In this document: in pieces, positions 20,052 through 24,527 of the stretch | How the letters are laid out: every line of letters starts with the position of its first letter | How positions within the stretch are numbered: the first letter of the stretch is position 1 | Origin: Isotricha intestinalis | Taxonomy: Eukaryota > Ciliophora > Litostomatea > Vestibuliferida > Isotrichidae | Direction of reading: 5' to 3' | DNA length: 24,527 nt | Assembly: GCA_023807065.1 (NCBI GenBank) | Contig: JAJJLU010003917.1 | Span: 1 to 24,527 of the forward strand | The notes under the pieces: model-generated | Databases searched by the model: none | What the model saw: only the letters and a program-made list of their open reading frames with translations | What the model was told of the DNA's origin: nothing | Position numbers and translations under genes: made by a program

Positions 20052-20687
20052 TTGGTATTTTTTATTAATATAGTTTAATTTTATTTATATTTTTCAAAAA
20101 GAAAGAATAATATTAAAAATATATTTTTTTTTAACTATTACTTTTTTTAAAAAATAAAATATGATTTTAAGGAAAATGATTAATAATAAGTAAGTTTTAT
20201 TTTCTTAAGTTTTTAAAATATATACTTTCAATTTATATATTATTGTAATTATAAAATTTATCAGATTCTACTTTCTGAATTATTTAAGAATAAATCATTT
20301 CATTTTTGAATTTCTAATTCAATAAATAAATAAAATTGCTAATTCAAAATAAAAAAAAATATTTATGTTAAAAGATGATATTTATTAAATTTATTAGAAA
20401 ACTAAAAATTTATTTCTTCAATAAAAGAAAAAGAAAAAAGAAGAAATGAAGAAAAATGAGGAAATAATTAAAGAAGAAAAAAAGAATAAAATAATGAAAC
20501 AAAATTTTATTTTAAAAATAAATAAAATTTTAATTTTTTTAAAATGAAAATTAGAAATTATTTAAAGTCAAAAAATATATTGAATAATAACTAAAAATAT
20601 TAATTATCACGAAGAAGATTAAATCAAAAGAAATGCTTTATTCTTTATTTTATGAATAATTTATTTTATCGTTTAAAATATTTATAT
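20052..20687. other. A+T-rich region with Lys/Glu-like debris
   Basis: No intact gene. Around 20420-20500 purine-rich sequence reads as short Lys/Glu/Arg runs (KEKEKRRNEE) broken by stops, possibly debris of a coiled-coil gene or simple purine-rich sequence. Nothing else can be supported. Confidence 0.35.
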
Positions 20688-20816
20688 TTATGCTACACAT
20701 GTTTTTCCACATTTTTTACATTCCCAAGCACCATAGCCTACGGTCTTATGATCTTTAGTATAATGGCCACAATTAGTGCAAGCAATATTAAGATTTTTAA
20801 TAGCCTCATGAAGCAT
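20688..20816 (-). CDS. Short zinc-ribbon open frame, possibly a transposase fragment
   Basis: From the ATG at 20816 the frame encodes 42 residues and ends in TAA at 20688. It stays open without another ATG up to the TGA at 20876-20874, directly at the palindrome. The product has a compact C4 zinc ribbon: C13-x2-C16 and C33-x2-C36, with a further C40, in the context ACTNCGHYTKDHKTVGYG and WECKKCGKTC. Such ribbons occur at the N-termini of IS1/IS1595-type transposases and in many other nucleic-acid-binding proteins. The following catalytic domain would be missing here. Composition differs from the rest of the window (48 of 140 bases G or C in 20691-20830). Together with the adjoining inverted repeat this suggests a foreign or mobile fragment, but a small real gene is possible. 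Confidence 0.45.
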   Translation of the reverse strand: MLHEAIKNLNIACTNCGHYTKDHKTVGYGAWECKKCGKTCVA

Positions 20817-20859
20817 ATGAAAAGCTTGTTTTTTTATTACTGAAGTACATCTCCGTCCA

Positions 20860-20909
20860 CTGTTGTCAAAATTTCAGCCCCCCCCGGGGGGGTGAAATTT
20901 TGACAACAG
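20860..20909. repeat. Perfect inverted repeat around a C8/G7 core
   Basis: The left arm 20860-20876 (ctgttgtcaaaatttca) and right arm 20893-20909 are exact reverse complements over 17 bases. Between them lie G, eight C and seven G (20877-20892), the only such run in the window. Read outward to the left, the arm starts with a G run and leads straight into the zinc-ribbon frame, as a transposon terminal inverted repeat would. It could also be a cruciform-forming site or a junction created during amplification or assembly. Confidence 0.9.
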
Positions 20910-21747
20910 AAATAATTATATTTTAATTTTAAAATTGATTATAAAGGTTAGAAGTTATAAATTTGAATAGAATTTTTATTTAATTTAATTCGTGTTTTTT
21001 ATAATAATAAGATTAACTAATTCATGAATATTACATTTAATTTAAATAATTTAAAAGCTCAAAATTTATATCTGCTTTATAAATCTTAAATTAAATGTTT
21101 CTTCTCTTTAATATTTCTTTAAAAGGATTAATACTATTGTAAGATATTATTTATAAAAGTACTGAAAATTTTACTATAAAAAGATATAAATATAAAAGTT
21201 ATTTTTTCTGTTTTTTGATGAAATATTTATTATTCTTTTTTTTATATTATTAATAAAAATGTTGTGTTAAGAATTCTATAAAAATAAATTATTGAATTTT
21301 CAAATTTAATGATTTTATTTTTAGAAATAAATCAATTCTCTTTTTTTGATAATTTGATACTCTTATAAACAATTATTTTCAATTATAAAAGATATAAATT
21401 TTTTATAATAAACTTTTATCCTAACAATTTCAAAATCAATTAATAGTTTTTAAAATATCTTATTCTTTTTTTATCATATTTTTTATTTTTTTAGTCATAG
21501 TTCAATTAATTCATCAGAAATAGATTAAGCTTCTTTCTTTTATTTTTTATTAATAAAAATAAAGAATTTATTAATTTATCTTATATTTTTTAATCAAATA
21601 GATTGTAAATTTAAAAATATTAATGTTAGTTTATTGATGTGGGGAATGTTTATGACAATGAAGAAAAATATTTGTAAATTGCTAAAGTAAATTAAATTTT
21701 AATTATTTTTCTTAAAAAAATATTTAAAAATAAACTCAAAAATTTCA
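20910..21747. other. A+T-rich region downstream of the VWA gene
   Basis: No gene can be supported. Near 21636-21674 a 13-codon plus-strand block (DVGNVYDNEEKYL) has coding-like composition and ends in TAA; it may be a last trace of a decayed gene. The rest is A/T runs with stops in every frame. Confidence 0.4.
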
Positions 21748-23157
21748 TTAATTTTCTATTTCTTTAAGAAATGCATTATATTTTTCATTTAAAGTTTCTA
21801 GGTATTTTTCCTTTTGATTATCAACAATATCATTAAAATAATTTTGATTAAAAAATATAATTGCTTTATCAATATTTTCATTATCTCTTCTTAAAAAATT
21901 ATACAATTTTTTCTTTTTTTCTACATCAACATTTTCAATCACAGGTCCACCTGTAGTAAATTTAACATCAGAATTAAAATATTTAGCAATTTTCCTTCTT
22001 ATTTTCCCATAATAATAAAGAGCAATTCCTTTTTTCATATAATCATTTGAATAAAATTCACTTTCATTAATTTCAAATTCAATAGGATAATTTTGAATAT
22101 ACGTTTTATCTTCATTATCAGAATATTCTAATTTCAGATTCAATTTAATTACTCCATTTTTATTATTATCACTTTTGGGTTTTATTTTTAATAATATCAA
22201 TCCTCCTTCTTGATAAACTTCTTCTCCATTAAATTTCAAATCAGAAGGAAAACAAGAAGGAATATTACATAAATTGTTAATATTATTATCTTCTGAATTT
22301 GTTCCAATAGCTTTTATAATGTCACATTCATCAGATTCAAAATTTAATTTCATATTATAAGAAGAAACAAAAGTCATATAATGGAATTGATGAATAAGAT
22401 ATTTTTCTAAATCTTTTTCTTCAGTAGCAATAAAATAATTACATCCTCCTAACTTTGAAAATTTTTCGAATAATTTTGAATTAGATTGTGTATCAATTGC
22501 TATAACAGAAATTCCAACTCCATTATTAGTTACAGTTTTTGCATAATTCATAAAATTTTTGTCATCATCCCAACCATCAGTTATTATAATTATTCTTTTA
22601 AATTTGTTTTTTGAAATATTTAAGGTTTCATAACCTCCTTTTAAAGCTTCATATAAGTCAGTTCCTCCTCCTGCTCCAATATTCTTAATTTTTTCTTTTA
22701 AAAATAACACTTCACTTTTAGGACTTAATGGAATTAATGTAGTAGATATATTATTAAAAACAGAAATTGATAATTGATTTCCGTCTTTTAAATTATCTAT
22801 CATTGTTAGTAATGCTTTTTTTGCTAATTCAATTCTTGGAATAATAGTTTTTTTATTATCTAAAGGAGAAGACATTGAACCAGAAATATCTAATGTGATT
22901 GCAAAATCTGTATCTCCTAATTTTATATTTGCATTATCTTCTGGTTTTACTCCATCATATTTTGATTTTAATAATAATCCAATGAAATTTTCATATTTTT
23001 TATTATATGGATTTATGGATCTTCCTGTGTAATATTCTATATTACTTATTAGTTCTGTTTCTCTTGATTGAAGTTTATAATAGTTTTCATTTATTAATCC
23101 TTCGTATGGGACTAATATATCTGAATATGAATTCATAGCTCCACATACCATTTCCAT
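21748..23157 (-). CDS. Von Willebrand factor A domain protein with intact MIDAS
   Basis: A 469-residue protein with a VWA domain at about residues 84-260. The metal-ion-dependent adhesion site is complete: D90-x-S92-x-S94 in TLDISGSMSS, T166 in GAGGGTDLYE and D194 in IITDGWDDD. Hydrophobic strands FAITLD, LSISVF, RIIIITDG and GISVIAID alternate with helices as in the Rossmann-like fold. Residues about 262-375 look like a beta-rich domain (MKLNFESDE, VIKLNLKLEYSD), and residues about 385-469 are helical (IALYYYGKIRRKIAKYF). There is no signal peptide or membrane helix, so it is probably an intracellular VWA protein that binds ligands through a divalent cation. Similar cytosolic VWA proteins form large families in protists. 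The ATG at 23157 is the first in frame; the stop is TAA. Confidence 0.88.
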   Translation of the reverse strand: MEMVCGAMNSYSDILVPYEGLINENYYKLQSRETELISNIEYYTGRSINPYNKKYENFIGLLLKSKYDGVKPEDNANIKLGDTDFAITLDISGSMSSPLDNKKTIIPRIELAKKALLTMIDNLKDGNQLSISVFNNISTTLIPLSPKSEVLFLKEKIKNIGAGGGTDLYEALKGGYETLNISKNKFKRIIIITDGWDDDKNFMNYAKTVTNNGVGISVIAIDTQSNSKLFEKFSKLGGCNYFIATEEKDLEKYLIHQFHYMTFVSSYNMKLNFESDECDIIKAIGTNSEDNNINNLCNIPSCFPSDLKFNGEEVYQEGGLILLKIKPKSDNNKNGVIKLNLKLEYSDNEDKTYIQNYPIEFEINESEFYSNDYMKKGIALYYYGKIRRKIAKYFNSDVKFTTGGPVIENVDVEKKKKLYNFLRRDNENIDKAIIFFNQNYFNDIVDNQKEKYLETLNEKYNAFLKEIEN

Positions 23158-23638
23158 TTTAATTTATATGAGTTCATTCTTGTATTATATATTATATTTA
23201 TTATTAGAAAATTTAAATATTATTCGGAAAGTCATATAATTTAAAAGAATGCTTTATATGATTATATGTTATACTTTATTTTTTTTGTTTTTTTATTACT
23301 TGAATATAATTCTTTTTACATTTGTCTGAAAAATTTAGGATTTTCTTTTTTTTCAGGATTTGATAGATTTAACTTTTATTATTATTCTTTTAATTATTTT
23401 AAATAGAATTAATGAGTTATAAATAAATGTAAAGAAATAAAAATTTCTTCTAATCTCATTTAAACAATAATTTATTATTAAACCATAAAATTCAGCTTTT
23501 TAAAAAGAAAAAAACAATAAAGATATTTAAAAAATTGAATCAAAATAAATATTGTAATTTCCTGTTCAGTGATTTAATTTATATATGTGGTATATATAAT
23601 GAATTAATTATTTAAAAAAATAATTTATTTATTCTTTC
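23158..23638. other. A+T-rich region upstream of the VWA gene
   Basis: This stretch holds the presumed VWA promoter near 23158-23250 and no gene that I can support. A patch near 23560-23575 (tttcctgttcagtgat) is richer in G and C but is not part of any frame I recognise. Confidence 0.4.
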
Positions 23639-23960
23639 ATGAAGAAGAATACATATTTCTTTATTCTAACTTTATTAACAATAAAATTAGTTTAATTATA
23701 AAGAAGTTAATGAAGATAAAGAAATCATATATTAATTATAGGAGTTTCTTCAAATTATTCTTAATAAAATATTACACTAAAATAATAGTAATAATTTTTT
23801 ATATAAGAAATACAATTTATTACAATTTTTAATTTTAATAACGAACACATTTTTAAATATTTCAAATGATTTACTTAAATGAAACCTTCCTTTATATTTT
23901 TTCATTTTAAAATATTTAAAAATGCTTTAAATAAAGAAATAATAATTTAAATAAGCCTTT
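23639..23960 (+). pseudogene. Possible relic of a secreted or membrane protein
   Basis: An ATG at 23639 opens 18 codons with the look of a signal peptide (MKKNTYFFILTLLTIKLV), much like the one at 11053, before a TAA at 23693. Coding-like text continues in other frames: NYKEVNEDKEII, then IIGVSSNYS followed by two TAAs, then EIQFITIFNFNNEHIFKYF near 23808-23864, with many TAA interruptions. The order fits a decayed gene for a small secreted or type I membrane protein. The evidence is weak beyond the signal-peptide-like start. Confidence 0.3.
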
Positions 23961-24527
23961 TATAAATCAATAATTTTTATAATTAAGTCAGGATATTCTT
24001 TTATTGGGATAAATTTTTATTCAAAAAAATAATTCTTTTTAATATGGCTTATTTTCCTAATATTCTTATTTTTCATTATTAAATTCATTTTTTTTATTTT
24101 TTTGATCAATAAATTCTATTAATTAATTTTTTAATTTTCTTTTTTTATACAACAAAATAAATATATAAATTAATTTATTCCATTTTTTAAAAACATAATT
24201 TTATGTGAAGAATATCAAATAAATAAAAAGAAATAAAATAAATTAAGAGAATATAAAATAAAAATTAGTCGAAAAAATAAAATATATTAAATAATAAAAG
24301 TATTTTTATAAGATTTTTTAGCATGTTTCATTTTTTGTAATTGTCATTACAATATCATTTAAACAAATATATATTTCAAATAAACCTTTGATAAAATCTA
24401 AATATTTTTTTTTAAAATTTAAATTGGAAATTGAACAAATACTATATCATAAAAATTTTAAATAGAATTTTCCCTAATTTTCTTTTATTCAAATTAACCA
24501 TTATTTTGAAAATATTTAGAAAATTAT
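23961..24527. other. A+T-rich right end, no gene seen
   Basis: Stops interrupt every frame on both strands at short intervals and no block has convincing coding composition. No repeat, tRNA or promoter motif is recognised. Confidence 0.45.

Noticed and set aside
23690..23703. A 14-base GT...AG segment that would join the signal-peptide-like start to a longer frame, like the tiny introns of heterotrich ciliates
   Set aside because: The joined frame has Ile/Tyr/Lys shadow composition, the alternative frame looks more coding, and no other tiny introns repair frames in the window.
1..24527. Genome-wide reassignment of TAA to Gln (ciliate code)
   Set aside because: Ten well-formed genes with complete domains stop at TAA without continuing; internal TAAs occur only in relics that also have frameshifts.
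1..24527. CRISPR arrays, tRNA or rRNA genes, prophage or bacterial operons
   Set aside because: No repeat-spacer pattern, no tRNA-like T-arm or rRNA signature, and the gene content and composition are eukaryotic.

Overview
This is nuclear DNA of a single-celled eukaryote with a very A+T-rich genome (roughly 80-85% A+T by eye, higher between genes). The coding regions are intronless. They show poly-Asn tracts encoded by AAT repeats, Asn/Lys-rich linkers, eukaryotic signalling families and no ribosome-binding sites or operons. All ten genes I accept as intact end in TAA. The SNF1/AMPK-type kinase with a UBA-like segment, the PTPDC1-like phosphatase (a family tied to cilia and centrioles), the Schlafen-type AlbA_2 protein and the VWA protein together suggest a ciliated or flagellated protist. 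My best guess is a ciliate that reads TAA as stop, such as a litostome/rumen ciliate; an anaerobic chytrid-type fungus is the main alternative. This assignment is inference.

Layout. 1-895: a broken minus-strand gene (coiled coil plus kelch-like tail) running off the left edge, with a possible plus-strand Cys-rich relic next to it. 922-3132 (-): Cys/His-rich N-terminus plus coiled coils. 3512-4079 (+): a lightly damaged pseudogene. 4285-4962 (-) and 5077-7560 (+): a divergent pair, a basic Asn/Lys-rich protein and a large glycosylated type I membrane protein. 8244-10681 (-): three closely spaced genes (Zn-binding protein, AlbA_2 protein, EF-hand protein). 11053-11859 (+): a smaller type I membrane protein. 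11930-12273 (-): relic of a Rab/Ras-like GTPase that keeps its P-loop. 12512-15184 (-): PTPDC1-like phosphatase. 15515-15853 (+): short relic. 15895-19026 (-): SNF1-like kinase. 19075-20051 (+): broken coiled-coil gene head-to-head with the kinase. 20688-20909: a small island of different composition with a zinc-ribbon frame and a C8G7-centred palindrome. 21748-23157 (-): VWA-domain protein. The right end holds only A+T-rich DNA and one possible relic of a secreted protein.

The intact genes are a mix of signalling, Zn-binding and surface proteins and form no obvious pathway. The most distinctive properties are the number of recognisable gene relics between genes, including one whose frame carries two TAA codons and ends in TGATGA, and the foreign-looking zinc-ribbon/palindrome island at about 20.7-20.9 kb.
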